Below are positions 45,720 through 57,322 of a stretch of DNA of 64,000 bases, one piece after another. Where the stretch lies: contig JBBPFI010000012.1 in the NCBI GenBank assembly GCA_037974965.1, positions 434,001-498,000 of the forward strand. Reading direction: 5' to 3'. The notes below the pieces were generated by a model. It saw nothing but the letters and a program-made list of their open reading frames with translations. It did no database searches and had not been told where the DNA came from. Position numbers and translations under genes: made by a program. Origin of the DNA: Dacryopinax spathularia. Its lineage: Eukaryota; Basidiomycota; Dacrymycetes; Dacrymycetales; Dacrymycetaceae. Within the stretch, counting starts at the first letter, position 1, and each line of letters begins with the position of its first letter.

Positions 45720-47631
45720 CTACGAAGAAGGAACGGACCAATGCACAGGCTTCCTATCGTTAATGCCCGGCGTGCTCACGCCCTCATCCGGATCCGCAAA
45801 CGGATCGCTCACATCGACGAGCAAGCCGGATCCACCAGCAGCAGGGGCAGAGCTCGTGCTTGCTTGGCGGGAATGGCTGCTCGACCCATAGCGCGCATCA
45901 TGGTCGTCGTCGCTGTCATAATCCGAGTAATCGCTCAGTCCAGCCTGGCGATCGTCGTCACTGTCTTCGCTTGGCCTCAATGGGGCCGGTAGCGAGTCCC
46001 GGCCGGAAGAGCCGATGGGACCGAATGAGAGGTCACGCAAGTCCGGGTGGACGTATTCGTCTTGCGTGTGAGAGGCGCGTGGCCGGCGCGCAGAGTGTGA
46101 GCCGCGCTCCTCGCGCATCGAGTTGACCCGCTCGACCCGCTCACGCTGCTTGATCTGCAGCTTATCGAGCTCGGTCTCGCGTGCACCGCGGGCTTCCACC
46201 CGAGCGCGTGCGGTCTCCTCGGGATCCTTGGCCGCTTCGGCAGGTGGCTGCTCCTCATCGCTATCATGCTCTGCGGGCTTGCACATCTGGTCGTAGAGCA
46301 TGATAGCGGCGATGATCCGCTCGTTCGTTTCGAGCAGTGTGCCGATCACTTCCTCGTTCTCGGTCAGCTGGATATACCGCACGATGGCGCGACGAGCGAG
46401 TTTCGCCTTCTGCAGCGCGTCCTGGACGCGCGGGTTGGCTTGAACGGTCTCTTTCTCGCGGTTGACCAGCTTGAGGGCGTTGATCAGGTTGTTGGAGCAC
46501 TGTGACGCAGTCGCGATAGCGGTGAGGATATTCGGCTTCTCCTGTTCAACGAGTCAGTGATCGACGTCAATCCGTACTTGATCAAAGGCTTGCCTTCTCA
46601 TAATTGAAAGGCGGACGCTTCGGCTTAGGCGGCTCCTTGCCTCTCTTAGCCTCGGCAATCGCCTTCTCCCGCTCCATCTTAACCCTGATCTTCTCCTTCG
46701 CAAGTTCTTCACGCTCGCGAGCCAGAGCCTCCTTCTCTTCTTGCAGTCTGCGCTTCTCTTCCTCGCGACGTTTCCGCTCGCGTTCCTGCCGCAGTCTGGC
46801 TTCTTCCTGCTCGATACGCTGATGACGCTCCCAGAGCGTCTGGCCATCGTAACCATCATAATCCCTCGACGTACGAGGCGAAGTAGTCGAGATCGTAGAA
46901 TCACGTGTGCTGCTGCGTTCAGTCTACCAATCCCATCAGTTCAAGGTTCGCGGTGACCAAGCAGGTCATATGGCTCACATGCACAGCCTTCCCCTTGCCG
47001 CCACCGCAGGCGATCCACAAATCCGCAACAGTCTTCATCTTCGGATCGTCCTTGAACAGTCTGTGCCAAGAAGCCAAGAGAGCGAGGAGACGTTTCTTGA
47101 CGTTCTCGTCTGTCATCGGATCTGCGGCCATGAGCTTGATGCGGTCGCATAGCTGAGCGTTGGCAAAGTTGGCTGTGTATAGGGGTTAGGCGGCCTTAGG
47201 GGGCTATGGGGCAGGACAATACATACTCCTAAAACGAGGACCGCAGTTCTCGACGAGAGCTTTGAGAATCTGCATGGAACATTAGTTACGAATCCTCAAT
47301 GCATAGAGGTAATCCATACAGTCAAAGCTCGCAGCTGTCGGTGCACGTTGCCGTACTTCAACTTCTTCCTTATCGCCCTGCTGGCCTCTGTCGTTCCCTC
47401 CAATCCCTGGATATTGACACTCTCTACCAACTCCGGAATACCATCCAGATCGTCTATCGAGTACTTCTCACTGGACAGGATCTCGATCCAGTCCGTTACC
47501 GAAGACTATAACCCTTGTCAGTTGTCTGTACAATGCAGAGCGAGGGCGCACAAATGACGCACGTGTGGCTTCTCCGCACTGAACCCCTGTGCAGCATGCA
47601 CGGCCCACTTAAGCGCTTCTTTACTTGCCAT
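45720..47631 (-). CDS. LSB5: Lsb5-like VHS/GAT-domain protein
   Basis: Exons (minus) 47631-47563, 47505-47320, 47271-47229, 47172-46979, 46923-46594, 46541-45720 join to 547 aa. The VHS domain covers about residues 20-160 (TDWIEILSSEKY; RAIRKKLKYGNVHRQLRALT; LVENCGPRF; LLALLASWHRLFKDDP). A charged coiled coil (EEARLRQERERKRREEEK) leads into a GAT-like helix bundle about 290-380 (CSNNLINALKLVNREKET; NERIIAAIMLYDQM). The tail is acidic and Ser-rich with DPFADPDEG, a possible clathrin- or adaptor-binding site. Yeast Lsb5 binds Las17 and Sla1 and links ubiquitin-marked cargo to the actin patch. Intron 5 (46542-46593) starts with GC: reading on through it meets a stop, so GC-AG splicing is required. 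Confidence 0.9.
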
Positions 47632-48380
47632 ATCTCAGCGAGTATCCACCGATGACCTTGTATACGTTGTCGACGTCTAAGACGTCGAGCAGAGGGTGGA
47701 TGACGACGGTGAGAGGACGAGGAGAGGGTAAGGAGGCACAGGGGACGGGAGGGTTATTGCGGGCTTTGCGGGTCCACGCGGTGTCCCGATGACGTCGGGA
47801 CCCCGGCATCGGACTCGGCCGAGGATCCGGAAACAAGCTTGCCACCGAGTTGGGCTTTTTCTCACGCCGCTCTTATTTGAAAACAGCCCATCGCCACAGC
47901 TTCATGCAGGTGTATTTGTTGGTTGGTGATCTTGGTAGACCTTGATTTTCCATTGTTGTGTTGCGAAGATATTATCGTTCGGAACCGATCCGGCAAACTC
48001 CGCGGGGGACTCCTCGATGATGCGCTACCCCAGAATGTCCTCTTCTTGACGAAAATCGAGGAAAGCTGTTAGAGCACTGGCACAAGTCTGCTTCTTCGTA
48101 GGGATGCAATACATACGCGACCACGACCTCTGTGACCAAACCTCCTTCTTCCTGGAAATTGTATAAGTCTAGAAGCACACATCACCGTCCTAACTAGCTG
48201 TGGTTTCACAGACGTGTTTGTGGTGGGCGTTCGCAACTGTCTCAGCCTCGAAACGCACTCGCTGGTTGTCGGGAAGCACGAGCAAGAAAAAAACGAGCAC
48301 GCATATTCCGCTCTTGGTTGGCTTATAGTACATTGTTTGTTTATGACCACGACGTGTAACGCTAGAAGGAGCAATAACGT
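47632..48380. other. Intergenic stretch with possible further exons on the minus strand
   Basis: On the minus strand a frame at about 48370-48190 reads coding-like peptides (QRVRFEAETVANAHHKHV), and a clean GTATGT...CTAACAG intron lies at 48117-48067. These may be further or alternative exons of the gene at 48381-49045, or UTR. Not resolved. Confidence 0.35.
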
Positions 48381-49045
48381 CTACAGTAGATGAGGACTTT
48401 CCGAACGCATGAGCGAGCGAAACAGACCAGCCCGCTCATCGCCCTCTTTTTCCTGTCCGGACTACTAGGAAGTTACAGGCTTACCATGAAGCGCTCATGA
48501 TAGATTGATGTCAATGAAGGCAAGAAAAGCAAGACCTTCTCGTAGTCCTCCATAGAGAACTCGAAGAGGAGGCACTGTATTTCCAGCGAAGAGTTCCGGT
48601 ACAATAGCTTAATGAGCATGCATCCGCAACTTACACTCCGATATTCAAGAGCTCGGTATAGCATGTCACTGTACTGCTGTACTGAAGTCCACCGAAAGAA
48701 GTCCAATAATAGCACAACTTGCTCATACGCACTACGCGATTAACCCAATGACTCCTTGTGAAACAAGCACGATAGCGAAAATACCTCTACACGAACTTCG
48801 CCGAGGACAACTTCTCTTATCCTGTTCCAACTCTCCCCTCTCGTCGGCGCTATAGATCCACCGAGATATGCCAACAACAGCTCTGCCTGAATACGGAGCC
48901 GAAAAGCTCTTCTCCGCGGAGCGACCTGGAACCCATCTTCTGCTGGCTTTTCTCATCGCTTCATCCAGGAGCATTAAAAGCCGAGAGGATTAACACGTTC
49001 GGTCCAATTCAGCTGAGCAGCGTAGCAGATTGATAGGTAGCGCAT
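48381..49045 (-). CDS. Hidden five-exon gene, helical protein of unknown function
   Basis: Exons (minus) 49045-48997, 48951-48785, 48721-48635, 48574-48485, 48452-48381 join in frame to 154 aa and a TAG stop. The peptides look like real folded helices: AFRLRIQAELLLAYLGG, QVVLLLDFFRWTSVQQYSD, EFSMEDYEKVLLFLPSLTSI, then an Arg/Glu-rich end. Introns are 45, 63, 60 and 32 nt; the last is very short. Acceptor choices at 48952 and 48722 were made to keep frame. The 3' end may instead splice further into 48370-48100, and the 5' end may extend upstream. I do not recognise the family. Confidence 0.5.
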
Positions 49046-50842
49046 TTCATTCTCCTAAAGTATGATCAGCGAGCACAGGAATGCTTACTCATGTCGGAGA
49101 CTATGTCAATCAGACAATGAAGTTGAAGATGATGTCGGCGCACATCGCAGCAGAGGGCGATGACGACCGATGACCGCACTCATGCTACGCTCGCCTGTTG
49201 AGCAGCGGCGGGCGACGCCGCAGACGGATGGAGGATGACGCAGCGATCGCATTCCAGGCCTAAGCAAGCAGTTCTGACAAGTTGCTCTGCGAATAAGAGT
49301 CGAACGAGACGACGGCAAACCGCGAGGTCTGGGTGGAGTGGGAGTTGCACATCCTGCTGGCAACATCCTTCGCGGCAGTTGCCATGTCGTTGGTCGGCTC
49401 AGCATCCTTTTGGTTGCTGCTGCTTGCTGCGACGTGTAGGATGCACGTCGACAGCCGCTAGAGGGATGGCATGAGTCGACTCAGGGGTCGACCAAGCGGT
49501 CTAGCCGGATTTCAAGGCTTGCAGCGCATCAGGGTGGAGGCTAACGTGTAAGCTTCTGACCCAGAGTGTGGTCGTCCTTGCCGCTGCCGCTTTGCAGTGC
49601 TGCGCTGTGCTGCCCGCCGTGAGGCGGCTAGACGCCCAGGATGCAGGGATTGCTAGCGAACAAGATCCGCGGGGCTGATTGGTTGTGGAGTATCGATATA
49701 CCCAGAGGGGAAGGCGATTTCCAGCAGCGCAGAACAGGCGGGACCTGACAGGCTCGGGCTATTGCCAGATCGCGTTTCGAGATAAAGGCACAGAATCAGA
49801 AAAGCTAGTCAGCAACGAACACTGGCAAAGATTACCGTTGTTCGGATGCTCGGAGCATCAGAGATAGAGCAGCTGGTCCCCTATTGACTAATTGCTTCGG
49901 ATACGGCTCCGCTGAGTCCAGGTCGTTGGCGAGTTGAATGCCGCGGCAAAAACACTTTATCGCAGAACAAATCGGAATGAAGCGTCGTCAGAGCGTGCTG
50001 GGCTGCCCTATGCGCCGGGAGAAGACTACCAACAGTAGCGATGTTCGGTAATCGCACGACCGGATGAAGGTACGCGGTGGGTGGTGGAGAAGCAGAAGCA
50101 GGCCACGATGCGTCGCGAACAATCTCGTCGGTTCGCCTCGTGTCTGGCTTGTTGTGACGCGACCGAATCAGGAACAGGGATCCCCTGCGCTCCCGCGAGG
50201 CATGGTCAAGGGCGCTCTGCCATCGCCTTGCGTCGGGACAAAGCGATGCCAGTCCCAGACGCCGACCGAGCTCAAGAGGCGTTTCAAGCAGACAAAGGAC
50301 CGAGTTTGGTAAGAGCCATCTTTGACGATGCGGTTGATCAACGTGGTCGACCAGGAGGTGTGGCGATGCGCGGGTGAAGTGTGATCAGGCCGCGGCGCTG
50401 GCAGGAAGGGACGGGAGGTCCGAAGAGCCGCGGGGGTAAGGCGCGCGTTGCGGGAAGGTGAAAGACGAAGGAACGGGGCGATTGTTGCCCATTTCCCCCT
50501 CATCAGCCTGACTCGTCGGCACAGGTTGAAAAATGCGAGTTTCGACAACCAACGCGCATCATACCCGCCGCGGGTGGCCGGAACGATTGGGCCGGGTTCG
50601 CGCCCGCTCGAGCATCGTCAGAGTACGAAAGGCGTACGTGTGCGCGTGTTCGCTAGGCACACCCATCTCCCTCGAGCCCCTTGTGCGTAGCAGCTCTCAG
50701 GTCCTTATCTCGCCCTCCTCATCGCCCTCTGGAAGGACCTCATACCCCCTTGACACCTTGCATACCGACCGGTCCTCGTGTATATCAAACCTCTGTCGCA
50801 TCCTCTGCGCGTATCCAAGCGACCTCAATACCACCAATAATC
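49046..50842. other. Gene-poor stretch of 1.8 kb
   Basis: No gene, repeat, tRNA or transposon part recognised on either strand. The part after 50650 is pyrimidine-rich and probably the upstream region of sulfiredoxin. Confidence 0.45.
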
Positions 50843-51760
50843 ATGTCAGCCAAAGTATCGTCGTGGCGCGCATCGTCTCGCTCCAGCAGCCGAGGTCACG
50901 GCGTCCGACCATCCTCATCACCAATGGGCCGCGTCCCACTCGCAAACGCCGCCATATTCGTCAACGGGAAAGGGCGGGTACACATGGGTGAGTCGTCGGG
51001 TTTCCCACAACCTAGCCGCCTAGTCGGTGCCTTGCTTGGCGGCGTCGAGGCTGACAGCTGGTGGTTCGTAGTGCCGTTAAACATCATCAACCGACCGATT
51101 ATGCCCGAGCTTGACGAGGAGAAGGTAGCGACGTTCATGGAGGATATGGAGGTATGTCACTTGCGTTCCTTCGGCACCTTTATTCGCCTTCCCTATTCCG
51201 CGATCCGCTTTCTCTCAACCGCCTCCAATTGCGGCCGCACATCGTTCCTGCCACTTCGGCTCGCGTTTGCAGCATCTTGGCGGTTGAAGCGATTCGTTGA
51301 CTGCTTGCTGACGACCCCGTTAGGCAGGAGACGACTTCCCGCCAATTGAGGTGCTTCGCGTCGTACTTCCACCGAATCAACCAGGCGAGATGGACCGTCG
51401 GTACTACTTCTCCTTTGGTGGTTGTCACAGGTACGTTCTTCGAAACAAGCCTTGCTCTTCACCATCCCGGAGGTCGGTCGCAGCCCCACGTCTCTATCCT
51501 CCCTCGGTAGCCGGGAGTGCCACATCTCCTTCCGCCGCCACAACTGGTCAGATCGGCTATCGGCCGCCGCGGGGGGCTGCCAAGCCGTTCTTTCCCGCCG
51601 CCATCCCGTAATGTATGCGCCACAATACTGGTACTAACCCGATTGAGCGAGTAGGTATGAAGCGTGCAGGCGCTTGGGGAGGCAGACGATCAAGTGCAAG
51701 ATCATCGATGTGCAGGGACACATTATCAGGCAGCACTTGGGCGCGTCGTGTCCCTTCTGA
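50843..51760 (+). CDS. SRX1: Sulfiredoxin
   Basis: Exons 50843-50987, 51072-51151, 51324-51430, 51655-51760 join to 145 aa. The family core is clear: VPLNIINRPIMPELDEEKV, FPPIEVLRVVLPP, and YYFSFGGCHRYEACRRLG, which holds the catalytic Cys and phosphate-binding residues; IKCKIIDV follows. Sulfiredoxin uses ATP to reduce cysteine sulfinic acid in 2-Cys peroxiredoxins, restoring them after strong peroxide stress. The N-terminal 40 residues are Ser/Arg-rich and could be a presequence or just disordered. The protein ends soon after HLGASCPF, so an extra Cys sits three residues from the C-terminus. The last intron is long for this window (224 nt). No peroxiredoxin gene is nearby. Confidence 0.93.
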
Positions 51761-53596
51761 GAAGCGTCATTTCCCGATGCTTTGCACGAGAAGAGGGCGG
51801 GACGAGCCGGGAGAGGGGGGATGTTGGAGCGGCGGGGAGAAGAAGTTGGAGACCGTGGAGACAGAAAGATGTTGTTAGGTTGGAGTTGGACAAGGCGGGC
51901 GCTCCGAGATGAGTCGGTCTCGTGTCCTGTCCCACCGAATATTTCGGGGATGGCTCGGTCTCTGTGGTGCACCCAATTGGGAGCGGGCGTCGTGGGGTGC
52001 GTTCTTTGATCTGCATAACTATCGGATTAAGCTTCGGAGGAGCGGTGGAGCGCTCGCGAAGCCTCGGCCGGCGCCGGCGGAGAGGGACTTTTCTTCTGCT
52101 GTCTGGTGGTGGGGGATGTGGTGTTTAGGGGACAGCATGAGAGCGGGAGCAGATCCCCTCCCGCAGCCTTGGAACCAACCCACTGATGCTGATGCCTGAT
52201 CGTCGTTTTCGATTTTTCGCCCCCTCCCATTCATTAAATTCCCAAATCTCGATCGTCCTGACAATCTCGTTATATCTGTATCTATGTATGTACCGCACGA
52301 TTCCGTTCCCTCCTCAAATCAGCATGTTCTTGACCATTTTTTACCTTCTGGCCGACGCGAAGGATCGGGTTTGGAAACTCATCCTTGTCGATCGGGACGC
52401 TCCACGCTCCGAAGAGATGGGCTGCCGAACCCTCCTTGATGGTTCTTCAGCCCATCTTGCTACTTGCGGGCCGGAAGAAGCCGGAAGATCGGTTTTCTAG
52501 ATCGGGCTGAGCCGAATGTGCAGATAGATGATGAAGCAAAAGATGCTGTAAAGACGGTTTCTGTATCATGCCTTGGAATGAGTTATTTGACGCTGCGCGC
52601 GCATTCGCATTCGTGGAAGCTTGCGTATGGAAAAAAGAAGCTTGCCCCTGTCAGGGTAGGTGGTGCATGGGAGCAAAAAGTGCCACAGGGACCAACGAGT
52701 TATATGCCGGGAGAGGAGTCGAATCCCTTGAGTGAACCCGCGTTCGGACGCCGTTTCGTCATTGGCCCGCTTAGCCGGTTCATCTTTGGGGGTGGCTCTC
52801 GGAGCGCGTCCGCGCCCCTGGAACCTCTGCAACACAGCGAAAGCACAAGCACAACCAACCACACAGAGAGAGGAGAGAGATGGGGGAGAAGCCAGGCGAG
52901 GTGTATGCACCCAAATCAAGAAGCTGTCCCGCCGAAACGAGAGATGCCGCTTCTCCGTCGGCTTCCCCCCTCCTTCTCTTGCTTCTTTCCCTTCTCGGCA
53001 TACACACCCTCCTTCTTCCCCTTCCTTCCGCACCTACCCCTACCTACCCCTACTCCACCGATAGCTCCGTCCTCCCTCTGTCTTCTGTCTCTTTACCAAC
53101 CCCCGACCCAAAAAGGTCTCTAACTTATGCTTCTCTTTCATCCCTCATCATCTCCGTACTCTACTCCCACTTAATCGCACTTGGCACGTCGTCGAGTCGT
53201 GTCACGCGAGTATCAAACCACGACTAAACTACGCTACGCTACCTAACAAACCCAAACCCAACTTGCACGCTTCGCATTCAGGGGCTCGCTAAGCCCTCCG
53301 TCCGTTCCGGTCCCTCCGCAATCGCACGCGGCGCCCTAACCAGAAATCGAGTTCCTCGCGAAGCACAACCCTCCCTTCGCCTCGTCAGTAGAAAGGCCCG
53401 ACGGAAATTCTCCGTAGAGTCGACCTCTACGCGTCCGATCGCCTTTCTTCCCCTCTCGCTCGCCTGGCGATCCTCCTTCCTCTCTCTTCATCCCCTTCGC
53501 TTCGGGCCTCTTCAGCCCGCCAACCGACCTCTAAAGCTGGCGGCCAACCTCTTCTCCCTCCTCTTCCCCGCCTCACAAGCAGGAAAAGGCACAAAG
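51761..53596. other. Gene-poor stretch of 1.8 kb
   Basis: Open frames up to 219 aa (52464-53123) show no family pattern and are partly formed by a strong pyrimidine bias from 52960 to 53590, which is likely the promoter and leader of the next gene. Confidence 0.45.
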
Positions 53597-55357
53597 ATGC
53601 CGCCCTTTGAACACCTACACCCGGGCGCGAACTATCCACCGCCTCGAACTGTACCTGTACCCGTGCCTGCACCTGCACCGCTGGAGCCTGGCTTTCCGCC
53701 TTTACCGCCATCCAGAGGGTCGCTCAACCCGCCACAGGAATGGCAGCCGAGCACGTTCTACGATGCTGGAGCTGTAGTGGAGTATGAGGGAGTGTTATAC
53801 AAGAGCACGGGGCTACATCTATCAGGAGAGAGCCAAACGGTGCGCAGCGCTGCATGCTGGCAGAAAGACAGGAATGCTGACATGAAAATACAGCCGGATA
53901 TTGCAGTAGCGACCTGGATACCTCTGAAAAAGGCTAGTGGATCGCCATTGCCACAACCCCAACTGGGAAGCTCAGAAAAGCTGTCAGAAAAGAGCGAGCC
54001 TTACGGTGAGGAAAGCGTGAGGGTCCGGGAGCAGGAGGTGAAAGACGACGCGCAACAGGAGCAGCAACTAGCGGCAAGAGCCGAAGACCCTCCGTCCTAC
54101 CCTGCGGTACCACGATCGCCGGTATATGCAGAAGCCGGTGTCCAGACCGATATCTCTTTCCCGCCCGATATGACCTTCCCTCCGTGGGTGTTCAATTCCT
54201 GGCCGATGCCCAGCGGAGGACCCGGGGGATCGTTCGGCTCCCACTCGCTTCCGGTACCTTGGTTCCCACCACCATTTCAGCCGCCTCCGTTTCCCATAGC
54301 GACAAATTCTACTCAGCCTTTACTGCCTCTGCCGCCCCACCAGATGCAGCAGTTTCAGATTCCGTTGCCTTTGCATCAGCATACACGGAGTGCACCGACC
54401 CCGCCGACTATACATGCGCCTATGCCGCTTCACTTGCCACTGCGACTGCCACCGTCACTCGAGAGCGTTCTGGCGCCTATATCGGACCCTCTGGACACAC
54501 GATATCGAGCAGCCCGAGCAGCCGAACGAGCCCAGCAAAGCCTAGCCAGCTTCCGCGGGGAAGTAGCAGGCGAGCGAGTAGTTCGAAGTCACGCCTGTGG
54601 CGTCTGGGCTTTCGGAGGCGCTCGAGAACGTGCTCTAGAAGCAGACAGGGAAGCAGCGTGGCGAGAATGTGGCACCCGAGGGCCAGAAGCCTGGCTCCGT
54701 GCCGCTCGTGCTCGAAGGGCAGCATACGCCGTCCCTGGCGCAGTGCGGCCACCAGTCCGGTGGGTGCTTGTTGAGGAAGGCCAGAAGATCCCGGACGACG
54801 CGCTCCAAACTGGAGTCGAAGCGACTGGCGAGCCGTTGTATTCTACAAGGGTGTGGTGGAAGGGCGGACTGCATCTCGGAAAGGTGAGAGCGCCCAGCAT
54901 ACGGCGTGTGTTTCCTTCTCAAGATGCTGACTACGACACCCCGCAGGCCGCCAGCCATATCTACAATTGTGCGTCTCCCCTCCCCCCATTCCATGGGGCG
55001 CATATATTGACCAAACGCATAGACGCATCCATCTCCTGGGACTCGCAGGAACACACCACCCCGACATTCGAAGTCCTCTGCGGCTCCCCTTCGCACGTCC
55101 AGTGGCTCGAGATCCCCCACGGAACGCGCGCGACGCCCGAGCTGTTCCACGACTTCACCGCTGTTGAAGGTGGAAGGGAAGCGACGGGGACGTTCATTTT
55201 TGTGGCGCAGGGCGAGTATGGCTTGGGCGGGAATGTGGGCCTTCATCCGGGGAAGGCGAGTGCGGGGGACGATCATGCTTGTATTGGATATGGGGGCGGG
55301 GAGGTGTGGATCAGGCCGTTTAGGCTGCTGGTTTATGCCAGGTCGGTAATGGCTTGA
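53597..55357 (+). CDS. CBM5/12-like plus DM9 (DUF3421) domain protein
   Basis: Exons 53597-54883, 54947-54968, 55023-55357 give 547 aa. Residues about 50-75 (QEWQPSTFYDAGAVVEYEG) match the chitin-binding CBM5/12 pattern of Trp, Tyr and a Gly-x-x-V strand. A Pro/Gln-rich middle follows. From about residue 385 the chain is DM9-like: VRWVLVEEGQKIPDDALQTG, GEPLYSTRVWWKGGLHLGK, FEVLCGS, then GDDHACIGYGGGEVW. DM9 proteins bind mannose-type glycans in animals. No signal peptide is seen, which is odd for two carbohydrate-binding modules. Both introns have lengths divisible by three and no stop, so the unspliced frame is also open; splicing gives the better DM9 match (HIYNYASISWDSQE). Function unknown. 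Confidence 0.75.
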   Translation: MPPFEHLHPGANYPPPRTVPVPVPAPAPLEPGFPPLPPSRGSLNPPQEWQPSTFYDAGAVVEYEGVLYKSTGLHLSGESQTVRSAACWQKDRNADMKIQPDIAVATWIPLKKASGSPLPQPQLGSSEKLSEKSEPYGEESVRVREQEVKDDAQQEQQLAARAEDPPSYPAVPRSPVYAEAGVQTDISFPPDMTFPPWVFNSWPMPSGGPGGSFGSHSLPVPWFPPPFQPPPFPIATNSTQPLLPLPPHQMQQFQIPLPLHQHTRSAPTPPTIHAPMPLHLPLRLPPSLESVLAPISDPLDTRYRAARAAERAQQSLASFRGEVAGERVVRSHACGVWAFGGARERALEADREAAWRECGTRGPEAWLRAARARRAAYAVPGAVRPPVRWVLVEEGQKIPDDALQTGVEATGEPLYSTRVWWKGGLHLGKVRAPSIRRVFPSQDADYDTPQAASHIYNCASPLPPFHGAHILTKRIDASISWDSQEHTTPTFEVLCGSPSHVQWLEIPHGTRATPELFHDFTAVEGGREATGTFIFVAQGEYGLGGNVGLHPGKASAGDDHACIGYGGGEVWIRPFRLLVYARSVMA

Positions 55358-57322
55358 GCAGGCCCATACCATCTCCACTGCGGCCTCGCCTTCGTCTTCC
55401 CCCATCCGCCGGCCAATCCCGCCATTCCGCGTCTCCCAGTTTCTACCCGCATACACCACCTCTGCATACGACATCATCATCCGCATCGCTCACCCACACA
55501 CCCGCGAACGAAGGCTCAGCTCGCCGCGCCAAACCAAAACACGAGCCTCTGGACGTCTTTCCAAACCCAATCCAAAATCCATGAACGCACGGCACTCAGC
55601 CCTACAGACACCCGAGCGTTCCGCTCCTTGATTCCAGCATCGCACATTGCACATTACATATTCACGCCGCACCTGTTACCACTACCCTACTACACTATAC
55701 TGCCGGATGATCAGGATCACGATCACGACGAGGAGACAAACCCGCCGTCCGGCTTCTACTTGAACGAGGCGCATATACTGAAGTGTCCGCCTTCGCATGC
55801 CCCATCTGTTACTCTAGACACGTTCTTCCTGTTTTCGACTCCACTTGCATTTCTGGCCATCTTGATCTTCTCTTGGGTACACCCTGCGTTTCTACATTTG
55901 GCACGCACCACTCATCTTGGGGTCTACTGTAGTCTCATCCTTCCGCTTCTCTTGGTTCTTTCTGGGATCAGGGTCCGCCAACCCTCGGCTTCCGCCTGTC
56001 TCTCCTGCTGCTGCCGCTGCCTTATCAGCAGCAGCCCATGTCAACACGTACATAACACTATGCCGCTCCTATCTTCCTCGCGACTTCCGCCACCCGCCAC
56101 ATCCAGCAATTCACGGGCATCCACAGCTTGTTCTGGTCGTTGTCGCACCGGCCACCTACGCCCATTCATGTAACGCCTTGCCACTTACACGCATCCACAT
56201 CCCTGCTTCGTACATGTAACACATTGTTCACGCGCGCCGCTTGTCTGGCACGATATATACGGGTAATCTATCGCGGTTTGGCCATGTCACGTCACTTCCT
56301 TCCGTATCATCACTTCTCCAGTCCGTATCAGCTCACATACTCGGTATGAACTTGCAGCGAGTTTGACACGTCAAGCTAAGCCTCGTCAATCCCGCCTACA
56401 CTATCGAGCTGCTCCTGCCCGAGCTGTAACGTCGAAAGACGGGCGAGCTGGGGCCATCAAGATTCTTTGGGGCCTCCCCCTACAATCACCCCAAACCCGG
56501 AAGGCTCCGCGGAAATGTGGCGCCTTACCAATATCTGGCATCTCATCTAAATCACTTATCAACCCAACAATTCCTGCCGAGTCCTCTCCTCCAAAGCACT
56601 CAACCCCAACGAAACACCTACACCTCGTAACCGTCTCAACAGATAGAAGCATCTCCAAGAAGCAGCAGCGTTGACAGCTCGGAAGCAGTCAGTGGGAAAG
56701 AAGGGCTGTGGAGCCCGAACCCCCCTCACTCGGGCCGAAAAGGGTAGTTTTTCCGCGCTTCCGATAACGTCGGGAGCCGAGCACTGGAGCCGAGTTGCCG
56801 CCGGTTTGGGTGATTTGATTCCGGGCGACAACCTTGTGAGCGGCGGCTGTCTGTTCTCTTTGTTGCGCCTTAATTTTTGAACATGAGAGGCAGGACTTTT
56901 GCCGGTTGTAGGGGGTGGGTGGGTGGGGAGGTGGGTTGGTTGGTCACGAGCAGCTCTGGTCCGGACCTTTGGGAATGTTCGGCGCATCAGGTGACTGGGC
57001 ATAGGCGCTCGTCTACTCCGCGTTCCTGGAGTTGTTCGAACGGATGGGTCGTGGCATGCAATAAACCGCCCCGAGCGCTCGAAATAGTGGCTAGTCTGGG
57101 GACTCGTAAGTCCGGTTTGAGCGGACTGAGCCCGCCGTTCCGTTTTCACTTCGCCATGGCAGCAGGTTGTAGCCATAGGCGCATCTGATGAGAGAATAAC
57201 GTTATGGATTGTACGATTTCTACGCGTCGTCGCTTTTACCGTAGGTTTACATTTGTATACCGAATAGGAATGGGAATTCATCGTGATAGTAGTACGACGT
57301 GCGTAAATTAGGGGAGGAATGT
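55358..57322. other. Gene-poor stretch with one possible membrane-protein frame
   Basis: On the plus strand the frame 55502-56170 reads protein-like sequence: TALSPTDTRAFRSLIPASHI, FYLNEAHILKCPPSHAPSV, DTFFLFSTPLAFLAILIFSW. There is no ATG until 55628 and the end is unclear, so it is noted, not called. The rest (56171-57322) shows nothing. Confidence 0.35.

Noticed and set aside
48069-48374. 101-aa minus-strand frame
   Set aside because: Low-quality composition (Cys/Ser/Phe runs); a different frame of the same stretch looks more coding-like.
52464-53123. 219-aa plus-strand frame
   Set aside because: Second half is an effect of the pyrimidine-rich leader; no motif, no splice support.
54635-55486. 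283-aa minus-strand open frame
   Set aside because: Antisense of the DM9 region, which shows clear family motifs on the plus strand.
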